Shown piece by piece: positions 51,101 through 63,258 of a DNA stretch of 64,000 bases (position 1 is its first letter; the number at the start of each line of letters is the position of its first letter). The position numbers and the translations under genes were made by a program. Below the pieces are notes generated by a model, which saw only the letters and a program-made list of their open reading frames with translations, was not told where the DNA came from and did not search any database. Origin of the DNA: Nymphaea colorata (Eukaryota; Streptophyta; Magnoliopsida; Nymphaeales; Nymphaeaceae); assembly GCF_008831285.2 (NCBI RefSeq), contig NC_045145.1:16428802-16492801 (forward strand), written 5' to 3'.

Positions 51101-54100
51101 AAAAGTCAAGGTATAGGTTTGGTCCCTCAAGCATACACTAAACTACGAGGCCTTAGCGACCAGTCTGTCTACCGTCCTCTATACGACCTGCTTGCAAGTT
51201 GTAACGTAGACCGGATGCGAAAAAAATCAAAATGCAATTAAGAAAGAAAAAGGGATCTATTAACTTGCCTGGGAGAGATTCCGGCGACTCGGGCGCCTGT
51301 ATCACGAGATCAGACCAACCGTGGACGCTTGCAGATCGAAGCATACACTCCTCGGGGTTCGAAGACGCGGCTTGACCAAGGCCCACGCCCACGTGCCCAT
51401 CCTCGCGGGAGAACTGAAACGAGTTCGACGGAGCGACCCTTGCCGTGCATGGGACCGGGACGGCCTGAGGAAACCCGGATCCGATCAGCGCCAGGGGTCC
51501 ACTCTTAGACTTCGGCTTGCGCGGCGGGAGAACGGGCCTATTCGGGGCGTCATTGCTGACGGGGCTGAAGATCCACTTTTCTGCGTCCTCCCACTTGGAA
51601 GGGAGGCTCTTGCCGGGATAGATCTGCGAGGCAGTAACATGGCGCCGAACGCAGTTGTGGACCAAGGGGACGCGCTCGGAACTGCACCCTCTCTGCTGAG
51701 CGAGGCCCGAACGGAGAGGCGGAGTGCCAGGGCTCGCCAAGGCGCTTCCTGTTCCGGATTTTCGCGCGGCGGAGATCTTTTGCTGATGCTGCATGGTCAT
51801 CGTGGCTAATCTGGGAGACGACGCGTAAGCATCGCCCGCGTTGTTTAGATCCAGAGAGGTTGTCCGTTTCTTCTCGGGCCTCAGGCGCCTCTTGTGGCAC
51901 TCTTTTTTTTTTCATGTTTTGGAGTCGGAAACGCCAGCCAGAAAACAAGTCAGTGGGAAAAAAAAAATGGAAAGGAAAGGAAAGATGCGATCCAGCGCCT
52001 GATTATTGGTCCTAACAACTGTACACTTCTCAAAACTCAACATGTTTTCCATTCAATTTGCTAGAAACAAATCGACCATTCTTATACGTGTATATTTTTT
52101 TGCTTGGAAAAAATACAGCCAATCACCGTATCAAGACTGAAACATCATAATTCTGATATTCTGCTACCTATCTTGAATCAGTCTTCAATGAAACAAATTT
52201 AGATAGTTTATCGTAATACTAGCCGCGGAAATGGGTGTTGAATACTGTAATTCCAAATTGAGAAAAAGAGGAGCTTCAAAAATCTAGTTATGGTTGAGTT
52301 AGGACTTTTTCCGATCCACCAGCAAGATCAAGCATTGCAAATTGTAAGGCCGATGGTTACGACAACACGAATTTTCACTCTAATAATTCAGGAAATCGCA
52401 GTCTTCGGCCAGTCGTACTGAAAGGAATAACAAGGGATGCAGAAGGATTACCTTCCACAGCTGTAGAGAAGGAATACGTGGTCGGATCTACGTCTTCCTC
52501 TGGGAGAGAAGTAACATGGGAAAAGTTAAAACAACAAAGGAAACGATATAGGAAAAGGGGAGAAACAGTTTGTGGAATACGACTGAAAGAGATGTCTTAA
52601 ATCGTACGCGGTAAGGTGGGAGTCAGAGAAAGGAAAGAGAAAAAGGCACATCCGCAGCATACAATAGCACACAAAAAGGAACCTATTTGGAGTAAAGAGT
52701 GGTGGTTGATTACCTGTTCTTGCTTTCTGCTTGTTTCGAGCATCTTTGGTCCTGCTTTTTGATATCACCTCCAGATCTGGAGCACGTGAAATGTCTTTGT
52801 AATCGCGCCCTGCCAAACTCTGGATCAAAGATTCAAAACAAATGCCTCTATGAATTTTCTTCTCGAAAAGTGACACCACCTAGCCAGATAGAAAACTCAT
52901 GGACACGAATACTGAACAGGAACCAGCAAAAGCATAAAAAGGAAAGGATCCCCTCTCCATCAGCCCTCTCTTCTTTCTTTCCATTCCTCTCTTCTTTCCG
53001 TATAATTGATGCTCACACATTTTGCTTGTTGTCTTCAGTTCCTTTTTCAGTTTTTTGCTCTGTCCTAAATTTGCTAGTTTATGAGAAAACTGTTGCCTCT
53101 GAGCTGGTGGTTTTGTTGATTTCATAGTGCGGGAAGAATAGCATTCTACTAGTCTATTGAAAGGTAAAAGCGAAAAAAATACTTCAATGGCATGTAGAAT
53201 GGTTCAGGTGCAAGATCCAATAAAAGCGAATTAAAAGCTCCTTTTATAGAAGACCAAGATCAAAACATTGAGAAAATTGAGGCGTTTGTATTATTGTATA
53301 TATGCCCCATTTTTATTGCAACATGCAGATTTAGACAGCGTAATTTTGATTAGGAAAATGAGAAAATGATTTTTGCAGTAAAATTTTAGCCCGATAGAGT
53401 CGTCTTGACTAGAAACAAGAACAATCGAGGGATTTGTTGCAAACCGATCAAATGTCCTCGCCGACTTCGAACCGATCAACCACGAAGAAAAGTAAAACCA
53501 CCCTAAGATATTTTAACATTAGTCTCTTGGATTATACGGCTAAAATTTAACCATTCAGTTGCAAATATGCTGTGGTTTAAACGAAGCAGGAAAAATCTAG
53601 TATGTTGCTAAAATAAGACTTCAGGGACCGACAAGAAGAGGTCGTGAATCGAAAAGCAGAACACTGATTTAGGCATTGCATGAACTTCTTTACTCCCTCT
53701 GACAGTACTGGTCAACAATATGCAAGTTTCCATGGAAAAGTCCGGCGCAAGTTGGGAGCTTTAATAGATAAATCAAGAAAAGAGGGAATCAATCTCTTTT
53801 ACAACTATTCTCTTGTTCTAGCTCATAATACCTTAAGCAAGAGAAGATAAGATTCTCTTTCTTCTGGACTGACGATAAGATACAATTCAAGATCTTGACC
53901 TATTCCAGATCATTTTAAAAGAAAAAGGAGAACATTTTCTAAATATCTGAACTACAGGGGATTCGGGTAAGCAGTAACCAAGGACACTGATAGCTTCAGT
54001 ATCAGATTTAAACAAAGAAGGATAGCGTTTCCCGAGTTTTTATAGAAACAGAGTAGTAAAAACGATAAGCGAGATCGCCTATGCACGAACGTTCTCCTTC

Positions 54101-54470
54101 TACTTTTTTCCAGAAATCCAAATAATAACGCCGAAGCGAAAGCCCTACTTCGCTCCAAAAAGGATCGAAACAAAATCACGGGCGGAAGGATCTTAAAAAA
54201 GCGGGCTATTCGCGAGAAACTCGGAGAGAGGACAGCAGCAAGATACATCAAGAAAAACAGGACGGAAGCGGAAGAATGTACCTTGGAGCGATCGGAAACC
54301 ATCGACTCTCGATCCTCGCCGTCGGATTCGAAAGACGACCGGCCGATGCTTGCCGTCGCCGAGGAGAAGAGGCTGAAGTTGGCCGCCTGCGTGATGACCG
54401 AGTCGGGACTGTCATCTCGGCCCTTCGCATCGGATCCGACCGTCGATCTACCGTCCGTGAACCCCAGCAT
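48113..54470 (-). CDS. Remorin family protein with long N-terminus
   Basis: Seven exons in transcription order: 54470-54282, 52879-52714, 52499-52452, 51901-51269, 50450-50084, 49478-49397, 48325-48113. They join in phase to 565 aa. The Remorin_C coiled-coil region is about residues 440-550: RSKRLVDRISLEVGDWKKK, TSAWEVAETAKCVSK, REEAKIAAWENLQKAKAEAE, KLEKLRSSSMEKIMNKLRAA, then RRTGHMGALSGCFTC. The Cys-rich end (C557, C560, C565) fits a lipid-anchored C-terminal anchor. The long disordered front carries the family words PSKWEDAEKWIFSP (235-248), PRKPKSKSGPL (261-271) and RDMATQMSPE (369-378), typical of the long 'group 6' remorins. Remorins mark plasma-membrane nanodomains and affect signalling, plasmodesmata and pathogen spread. 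Intron 4 (51268-50451) starts with GC after CCAG. The exon 4 acceptor follows an A-rich stretch (AAAAAG/AG) but is the first AG after the pyrimidine tract and the only one that keeps frame. The start codon is the first ATG of the conserved-looking acidic N-terminus. Confidence 0.92.
48700..49396. other. Remorin intron 6, unexplained GC-rich patch
   Basis: Intron 6 of the remorin gene spans 48326-49396. A patch at about 48940-49210 is richer in G+C than the rest of the intron and has an 85-codon open frame on the plus strand with no family resemblance. It may be an inserted repeat; no termini were found. Confidence 0.25.
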
Positions 54471-54555
54471 TCCGGCTTCTCCTTCGCAGCGATGGACGGA
54501 CGAAGTAGTCGGTGGTCACCGGGGACGAGGCCGACCCTGCGAGCAACAGCAGGAG

Positions 54556-54562
54556 CTTTATA
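54556..54562 (-). promoter_or_regulatory. Candidate TATA box of the remorin gene
   Basis: On the minus strand, TATAAAG lies about 85 bases upstream of the remorin start codon, in GGTATAAAGCTCC. A cap site near 54525-54530 would give a leader of about 55-60 bases. Confidence 0.5.
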
Positions 54563-57500
54563 CCACATCTTTTTAAAAAATGACATGCATGTTCCAAGCA
54601 TCTTAAAATGGCGGGTATAACCTCGGGAGGGAGATGGATGGGCTGGTTACTTCGAGGGATTTTGGGGCGTCAATGTAATAATACGAAAATCCTAAGGGCA
54701 TAAAAGGATAGGCACAGAAAAGCAATAAGAGAAGGGGGAGTGGTGCCGTTTATTTTTATGCGTCCTCCACGACAGAAGCATTCCCGAGGGAAGGGGGCAC
54801 AGGTCGTGGGTCCTACCAGCTGCGTGCTTATTCGCTGCAGCTCCAGCTCATTGTCGATTAATTATTAAGAGAGACGCGCCCCGACGGATCCGAATATTTT
54901 TAATATGATCTGACCCGATTCGTGTCCAGGCCCAGTTCATGTTGGATCTATTGGTCCAAGAAGCCGAATCGAAGTTACCGGTCAAACTGACAAGGTCCAT
55001 TAGTTTGCAGCAGCAGACCTTATATTTGTTTAAAAAATAACATCTAAATTGACAAACGATAATTCATTTATCTACCAACTCGACCAACTATATTATGCTT
55101 CTTAAAACGCTTACTGGTTTTTATATGCTGCAAATTAGTCGCAAATGATGCCAAAATATTTAATTCAACATATGATGAACTGGATTGTGGTTTCAAGCAT
55201 ATCATTAACTATCTTTTTCACCGTACGTGACAATGGGAACCTGCATATGTCACAAGGACAAGCCAACATAACAAATTCAAATTCGTAGCTCTTAACTTTT
55301 TTTTTTCTTTTTTACTTAGAAAAGGATTCAAAATGTGTTCATTAACGCAAATGTTTTGAAATCTATTAAATACGTTGTAACGAAAGATACTTCAAAATAA
55401 TAAAATGGTATTGAGATATGAAAAGTTATACGTGAATTTAGTAAAGATAAGTTCCTGTCACTCGCATGTTCAAGATCCATAAACCCCCAAATCCAAATAG
55501 CCTCGACACCTTCGAGATCTTGATGCATAGGATCCTTATCCACAGCTGCACGTCTTTCCCATCATGCCGATTGTTCACTAGGAATCCACGATCATGTTCT
55601 TAAAGGAAAAATCTTAATGTACTACAGTTTTTTTTAAAAAAAAACAGAAGGTATAACTACGCCTTTCCAATTCTAATAAAAAATTTGTTCCTATCCATGC
55701 AAAGCCTAATAAAAAACGATAAAATATTTGTCTTTCTCGCTACTTGTTCCCTAAGCATCATGTCCTTTCATCTGCAGCATCACTAAACAATCATAAATAA
55801 GTTTACTTTTACCGGTCAATTGTACCATGTTCACATAGGCACTATACTCAAGGTTAGCTCCACTAGTGATTGGTTCACACTTCATGTGGTAATATCCTAA
55901 ATGAAACAATCAAACAGTTTTGTCACTTAATAGATCTATATATGTATAAGTCAATACAATATACTGGATAGTGGCTAGATGAAAAAAGTTTAAAATTATA
56001 ATTATAAAGTCATCATAAACCGTCGTTGCAACATAAACCATGGCTAATGTGAATTTAACAATTGTTTTTAGTGGTACATGTTTAAAATTTTAATCTTCCA
56101 ACAATGTTTAAAGTAAATTTGTAATTTTAGTCGTTAAGCAATATCCTGCACTTGACAGTATTGAATTGCTTTATATGTCCATAGATAAAAGAAGTGCATT
56201 CAAAAGGAAACCGCGTCTTCACTAGAGACATCATTGCTTAATAATAAATCTTCTTGCTGACCACAATCCTTTTAGTAAAGAGTGTCGATATCGGCCTTAT
56301 TGTACAGCAAGACGGAAGGAATTCCATAAGTCTTACGTTACTATGCCGTATTAACTGTTGCTATTAATTGCGAATTTATGCAGCGGGAATCTAAATCTAC
56401 TTTGCGTCTTTTAGGCTTTTGGCTAATCACCATTTTAAACGTATCTACACTTTTCGCTCGCACCTGAAACCTGATAAGAATATTATAACCATTGCTTGAT
56501 ATAAATAGAGATAGACTTCTTTATTCAAGTTTTTATATATCGTTGTCGTTCTCTTGCCAAATATTAATCGAAAAATGTTATTAAAACGACAAATACAACC
56601 GAGTTTCATGGAGCCATGATAAAGGAATGGAAGCTTCAAAGCACCCGCCAATGTACGTAGAATCTCAGTTGGGTTTAAATATATGTAGATTGTACTGTGT
56701 ACATCACCTGAACTGGTTGGCAATAAGAAAAACGAGATATTGTAAATCGAGGTATTCTCTGATAATCGATTAATGGGAATAGTTTTTTTCTTTATACTTT
56801 CTTGATTGTTATGGTTCCGCCCTGTCTTCGGGTCTACAATTTGCTAGAACCAGAAATTTTGAGGTGGATTCTAAATAAGTGGTAATAAATTCAGGGAATG
56901 TCAGATTCACGTAGGTATCAGAATCAATGTCGGTGTAACGCAAATAGATGCCATATCACCTCATATTTGAGAGGCAATTCAATGCAATCTTTATAGACAC
57001 GATGGATTCAAATTTCAAATCGGGGCAGATATCAGTGTTTCGCCTTTCAATTTAATGCATTTAATTGCCTCAGACCCGTGGCCGAATGCATGCAATCTTA
57101 GGACATTGGATCCGAGTGATACAAACACTGGCCCACATAATATTCAGAGAATTTATTCCATTGACGTTGCCGTTCTGTGTCAAAAACGGAAGAGGCATGG
57201 TAAACTATTGGGCAGGTTCAGTCTGCATGTTCACGTTGTGATATAACTCCGGTTGACATGTCAGGCAAGATTCAAAAAGGAAAATAGCATTGAGAGCTTT
57301 CCGCATTTTTTTCTTATGTAGACGTGAAGAGCATTTTCTTAAACTTGAGCCGGGAAACAACAATTATACCGAGAGAATTAGAAGCACGATGATTTTTTCA
57401 AAAATATTGCGAAAAGATTAGGTTTCCAAATGGAAATTCCTCAAAGGTGAAGTTAAGTGAGTGGGATGCACACCATTCCCAAAGTGGATCTTTGACCCGG

Positions 57501-57703
57501 AGGAAAAGGACCGCACCTCGAGCCTTGCCTTGCGCGTACGAAGCACGAAATGGCCGGCCATTCGCATTAACTCGCCGCTCCACCGCCCCCTCGCTTTCGC
57601 TGATGGACACCTCGCATCTTGCTCTCTCGGTTGAGCGTTAAGTCGATGTTCCAACTTACCTCTCGGGCGGGCCGCGTACCCGGTACTCGGTCCGACTCGG
57701 GAT

Positions 57704-57794
57704 CAGGCTCGGGTTCAGAAAAACAAGGTACTCGATTCAGCTCTCGGGCTCAGGCTCGGTTTCAAAAAACAAGGTACTCGATTCAGCTCTCGGG
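57704..57794. repeat. 47-bp tandem duplication in a repeat block
   Basis: CAGGCTCGGGTTCAGAAAAA at 57704 and CAGGCTCGGTTTCAAAAAA at 57751 both run into ACAAGGTACTCGATTCAGCT and CTCGGG. Two copies, inside a CGGGCT-rich dispersed-repeat-like block. Confidence 0.85.
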
Positions 57795-59053
57795 TCAGCC
57801 CGAACGGGCCCTAAAAGCTTTATTGAGGCTTGGTAATTTATTTTTTTATTTTTATTAAAATTTATATATATATTATTATCATTAATTATATTTATGTGTT
57901 ATTTTATATTTAAAAATATATTTTAAATTTAATTCAAGGACTTAAGCCGAACTGGGACTCGGGTTTTTGAGTCGGGCTGAGCTGGGGCCCAACTTTTAAA
58001 TGTCGACATTTAACGTGACTAAGCTTTTTAGTAAAACCGTGTTTTCAGAAATGTGAACAAGTTTTTACTGTCACTGAAACCCAGGTTTTCAAAATTGGAT
58101 CTGGATATGGAATATTCAGGATCATATCCAAGCAATTTCCGACGGCCCCAGAAGCCAGTGGAATAATTCAAACATAAAGTTGCAGCAAGTGGGGTGGCAT
58201 GTACAAGCATCTGGACTACAGTCCAAGCACATGCAATACTGCAAGCCTTGGTCGCTTCGTGGGTACGGCAAGCTTGTTGTTGTATCTGCTCAGGTAGGGT
58301 CCAAATGCCGGATCTGTTTAACTCTGAGTTCTTTGAAACCGAGCTCCACGTGGCAATAACAGGCAAATCTCAGTTCCAAATTAACTGGCTCTTGTTTGAA
58401 TTTGATAGGAAGAAAACAATGAGACGTATAGTGCTGTTAAAAATCAAACAAAATGGCGAATTCCTAGACTCCTGGATTTTTCAAAAAAATTCAAACTCCG
58501 GCATCCAAACCAAAGGGGTGAGTCATGACCGTCCGGGTGGATCCAAACGGGGCCTACAGTGCATTATTGAGGTCCGGACTCGGCATGATCAGACTTTGAA
58601 ATTGGGTTCGCATTGGATTGTGATTCCCGACACCCACTGGCAGACGGTGGAGCTGGCACGCAGAACCGACGGTCCGAACCAATTTGAAATTTCTCATCTC
58701 TCGTCAAACTCGAACTGAGATTTGAGGGTTGTAGTATAGCTGGTTCAATTGGTGGGCTCGTGAGAGTCCGATCTTCCTTATGAGTTGGCATGGTGACATT
58801 TTAGTTGATGGGTATATCATGCGCTCACTCATATCCTAAAACAATTATAAATCTTGGGGGCTAAGAGAAAGGAGGAGCGGCATCACCCCCTTTTGCACCA
58901 ACTTCTGCTCACCCCTTAACTGCACCGCTCAGCCACAAGATTGGATTCTTTCCCACCTAATTGGGACCCATGGCCCTAAATTGTAGGCTAAATGCCGGAT
59001 CCTCGTTTTAGCTGTTTTTTTTTTTTACCCTTTTTGCATTTTGTTGACTTCCT

Positions 59054-59055
<2 letters not shown>

Positions 59056-59128
<73 letters not shown>
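59056..59128. repeat. Long (TA)n microsatellite
   Basis: About thirty-six uninterrupted TA units, the longest simple repeat in the window. Self-complementary runs like this can extrude hairpins and are prone to assembly length errors. Confidence 0.97.
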
Positions 59129-59129
<1 letters not shown>

Positions 59130-60729
59130 CATGATCCATTGCACTGTCAGGTGTTTGAATGTCTTGGATCCAATGTTGTCAAGCTAGAGGAAGCACCCAC
59201 AATAATTAAAATGATGATTAGACTTTTATGTCCCTGATAACAACTAACACCTTGAGGATATAGTGTCTAATATGCACAGTCACATAGGTATGCCTATTTC
59301 GACATTCACATAAGTTGCCTTATTTTTGTATCATAAATGAATTTCACGTGCCCTTAGAATAAATGCAGTTTAGTCAAAATTTAGATGGAGGGGCACAGAG
59401 ATATGCAAATAATACAATATTTGAAGGCAGAAATGTAAAAATAATGTGGGGGCGGGTTGCCACACCAAACCGCATGTGGCTCCCGCACTATCTTAATGCT
59501 ATTTTTTTCACATTTATTAATTTCAAAACGAGTTTCCTATAGATCACGAACTGGTGCTTACGAGTCCACAATCAGCGGTAGCATATATAGGGTGAAAAAA
59601 CGAGCTAAACAATAGAAGTGGGCTTTTTGCTTTTAGATACCTACTATATTTAAAAGGCGCATAAAATAACATGTACAACCTATGGACCCAAAAACACAAA
59701 GTAGCATGTATGATATATGTAGAATATACGTGAACGAGTCCATATAAAGGAAGACTAATGGAACTAACTTATTCATATTTTCAATCGTTTCCATGAGCGA
59801 ATATGGAGCGCCTCGGCACTTCCTTCAATCTTGATTCAGTTCCATGTAGGCCCCGTCAAAGAGGCCCATATGGCCATATGGATAACCTTGGTTTGGGTTC
59901 GCGTAATGAAATTACGTTAAAAATCAATTCAATCGGGTTAGCATAGATAGCCCCGTGAGGCATGAATGAAGATGATTCAACATCATACATTAACTGTTTA
60001 AGTTCTGATCCACCACCGACTCATCGATCTATTCCTGTCTTAATCATATCGATTAAATATATTCGATCCAATATCAGGCCCCTTCGGTTGCAGATTTTGA
60101 AGGGGAAGTGATATCAAAAAGCCGGGTCTATTATTTATAATTAAAAGAAATAACACCTATAAAAATTAAACCAACCATGTCCTTTTTAGGTTTACCAGCA
60201 AGCCTGGGCATGGGGCAGACTTACCAACTGGCTTAGCCGGGCTTAGACATCGGGTCGGCTCGATGCTTGAAATTAGAGTTTGGGTTTGATTTGGTTAAAA
60301 TAAAAAATATTTTTTAAATATAAAATAGCAAATTTTAAATAATAAAAATAATATTAAAAAACAAATCAAGTTCCATCAGGTCGACTGGAGCCAATCCAAT
60401 AAGTTATGGAACCGACCCCAACCAATTTTTTTTGACTCGAAATGGAACCAGATACGGAATATCTACCGAATACTCGACAGGATGCCCAAACCAACTTACC
60501 GAGGGTTTTTTTTTTTCTACTTCCGTTTCATTGGCAACAGCCAAAACAAAAGATGCCATTTGGACTATGGGGCGCATTTTCGTAATTATAGCCGAAACTC
60601 GGGGGTGGAACTGAAAAACTGTCCTTTAATCAGTCGATTCTGCCGCGAAGTGGAAAAGGGAGGGAAAACTTTAATCCCTCGAGGAAGGGAAGCAGCGCGT
60701 TCTCTTCTCGTCCGTGTTGCCGCTTCGCC

Positions 60730-63205
60730 ATGGCTGTCGATCCCGACACTCGGCCGTCGCCGATTGAATCTCTAGGTTGTCTCTTCAAGCTTACTGAAGT
60801 CTTCCTCCGGTGAGCTCTCTTCTCCTTCCCCTCCTTCTTGTCCTCCTCTATAGGGTAAGAAGTGGTATCCAGAAGAGCTAGGGATCACTTGTTACGGATC
60901 GAATCTTGTTCATGCAGGGACGACGATGACGGTTTCGTCGGACTTACGGAGTACCCGATGTCGAAGCCCGGTTCGAGCGGTAGTGCTAGCCGGGAGCCTG
61001 TTGCAGGTTTTGGCGCCTTTCTTTTCGGTTCCTGTCTCCCTCTTTTTTTGTTTGGCTTATGTTTGCGAATCTTGCTAATTGGTTTCGCCTTTAGTTCTGC
61101 TTAATTGTGTGTTATAAGGTTTAGTAGAGGTTTCGAGTTTGAACTTGTTTGGTTCGGAGTTTGAACCTTGGAGCATTGCTTTTGAATTTTCTAGCGTGTT
61201 GAGCGGAATAGTAGAACTCTAACCTCAAAGCCTCAAAATAAGCGGAGTTTGAATTTCAGAAAGGGGTTTCTAGGCAATTCAAACACGTTCTCTCGTGAAG
61301 TTGTAGTTTCTTTCGCTGAAAACTTATCTCTGAACAGATATTGCGTTGTCTCTGGAGGATATCGAACTATGTGGGCAAATGGCCGCCCTAGGTCTGCCAA
61401 CAGCCTTTCAGTCAAACAATCAGGTGGCTCTGTTCGTTCTCGGTTGTCATTTCCTATTTCCATAGGGTGTGCTCATGGCTTTTGTTTTGCGGGTCGGTTG
61501 ATTTTTACCTTTCTATAAGGGTATAAGCTGCTAATGCTATATCATTTTCCTTTTTATCCACATGATGGGTTCTTTGGATATTTGAATTTATGTTATCCTC
61601 TGTCTTTAACTCTTTTGTATGATCTCAGAGAGACGTCAAGGCAAAAAAAGGAAGTAAAAAAGGTCACAAGTCAAAACATGAAAACAATAATCAGGAAGCA
61701 TCCTGTAATGTATTTTCCTCTAGGACTGAAGCTACTGTTGTGGATTCCCCAACTTGCGCTAAGAATGGCCAAAACACAGACCTGGGTCATACTGACTCGG
61801 AGAATCACTTTCAAGACTGCTGCCGCTTCCAACCAGTTGTTAGCTATGAAGATGAAAATGGCTTTCGTAATTCTGTTGGCTATCCAACTTCAGTTAGAGA
61901 TAGTGAAACATGCGAAGGTGTATATCAAGAAATGCTAAATAGAAGCAGTACACCTGGAATGCTTCAGGATAAAAGGGAGGGAAACCTAGCCGTACATGAT
62001 ACTCTTGGAGATTTGTGCTCTGCTGTCTACCTGGAGGTCGATGGAGTCCACGCTAAACCTGTGGGTGAAGAACAGCGGAATTGGCCTGAATCGTCTGAAA
62101 CCACAAAACACCTGCACATTGAATCCGATACATTGACTGTACCTGGTTCTGCAGGTCGCTGGGAGGCAATTTGGGATGCATTTTATGAGAGAAACTACTT
62201 CTATAATGTGGAAACACTGGAGACAACGTGGTACCCACCTTCAGGCATGGAGCATTTAGTATTTTCTGATGCTACAGCTAAACCGAACAATGTGGTTGCT
62301 GATGGAGCTGGTGCAATTGGAGATGTGGGCCTTGGAAGCGTTTGTCATGGCACTGATTCTGTGAATGCACATGAATGTTATGAACTAAATGACCTTACAC
62401 CTGGTGAAAAAAATGTTGATTCTATCCATAAAGTTGCATCTGGGATGGAGCATTTGTCTTGTGAACACAAGTCAAGTTTGCTGACATTGGAACCTGTTGA
62501 TGGCTATAAGCACATGAAGGAGCTCAATGGAACCTGCACAAAAGATTGCAAAGAAGTTGGTGGAGAATGCTTTAGTCCCATTCCTTGTAATTGTCCTTCA
62601 GTTATAGTTGATGAAAGTTGCAGGTAATATGACGCAAATATTTATTTCTCCTTCTGGTTGGTGTGCCTTTAGTTAGAGAGCTTATGGTTTCTTTGCTTAC
62701 AAGTTTGTGTTCATTTTAATGGCAGTGCTCCTACTGTAACTAGTGAATTTAATTGTGAAGAAGTTTGGAGAAATGATCTTCAAATACACTCCAAGGAAAA
62801 TGAAAGTCGTAGCCATGAGCAACTGGACAGCCATCCATCAGATGAACCAAATGGAGATAAATCTTCTCAGGAGTTAATGGAAAACAGTGACAGAAATGTC
62901 CATTCAAATTGCTGTGGCTCTCTCTTGGCTGATGATACTGGCATTGCGTGGTAAGATACTTTTGATGCATATTCTTTCTTCGATGAGTTTTGTTCATTAT
63001 TGTTGATGCCTTTCTTGCAGTTTGCATGCTATGCCAATTAATGCTGGTTCTGAAGAGCTCTCTGACATTGATCAGAAGTTTCTGAAGCCTATGGTGGATG
63101 AACTTAATGTTTGTGATGTGCCTGGTAATGCCAAAAGAAAAAAGAGAGCAAAAGCTCAATGGCCTCAACTACAGAGAAAAATACCATCAGATTGGGAGAG
63201 AACAG
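60730..63205 (+). CDS. TGS1: Trimethylguanosine synthase, N-terminal part (partial)
   Basis: Six exons: 60730-60809, 60918-61006, 61338-61423, 61629-62623, 62726-62950, 63022-63205 by the likely donor (acceptor AG at 63019-63020, so exon 6 may be counted from 63021). They encode about 553 residues. The start has context GCCATGG, and the product begins with the plant TGS1-type sequence ESLGCLFKLTEVFLRDDDD and then SLEDIELCGQMAALGLP. A WW domain is at about 262-292 (GRWEAIWDAFYERNYFYN, ETTWYPPSGMEHL), matching the WW domain of plant TGS1. The rest is acidic and low in known motifs. A basic patch (AKRKKRAKAQWPQ) precedes the last seen donor. TGS1 hypermethylates the cap of snRNAs and snoRNAs. 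Its catalytic methyltransferase (a KYW.QRY..FS.FD.GI-type block) is not in the window, so it must lie past 64000. The donor of exon 6 (G/GTTCTT) is weak; reading on instead would stop at 63258 and give a short form without the enzyme. Confidence 0.88.
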
Positions 63206-63258
63206 GTTCTTATTTTTATGCCACTCAACAGAGTGACCACTCTTTGTCTTCTGATTAA

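Larger units (their letters stand above)
54600..60700. other. Spacer between divergent remorin and TGS1
   Basis: About 6 kb with no recognised gene. The longest frame, 58194-58718 (+, 174 codons), and its minus-strand partner at 58028-58366 match no family and overlap MITE-like ends near 58020-58135 and 58440-58520 (for example ATCCAAACC..GGGG termini). GC-rich blocks with CGGGCT/CTCGGG words flank AT-rich cores at about 57660-58000 and 60200-60420, a mosaic typical of dispersed repeats. A long (TA)n sits at 59056. Confidence 0.55.

Noticed and set aside
51321-51948. Long plus-strand and alternate-frame ORFs over remorin exon 4
   Set aside because: The minus-strand frame carrying PSKWEDAEKW joins its neighbours in phase; the others are shadows.
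54276-54620. Plus-strand ORFs over remorin exon 1
   Set aside because: They are antisense shadows of the first exon and promoter, with no family motifs.
58194-58718. 174-codon ORF in the remorin-TGS1 spacer
   Set aside because: No recognisable domain. It overlaps MITE-like termini and has an equally open minus strand, so a real gene is not supported.
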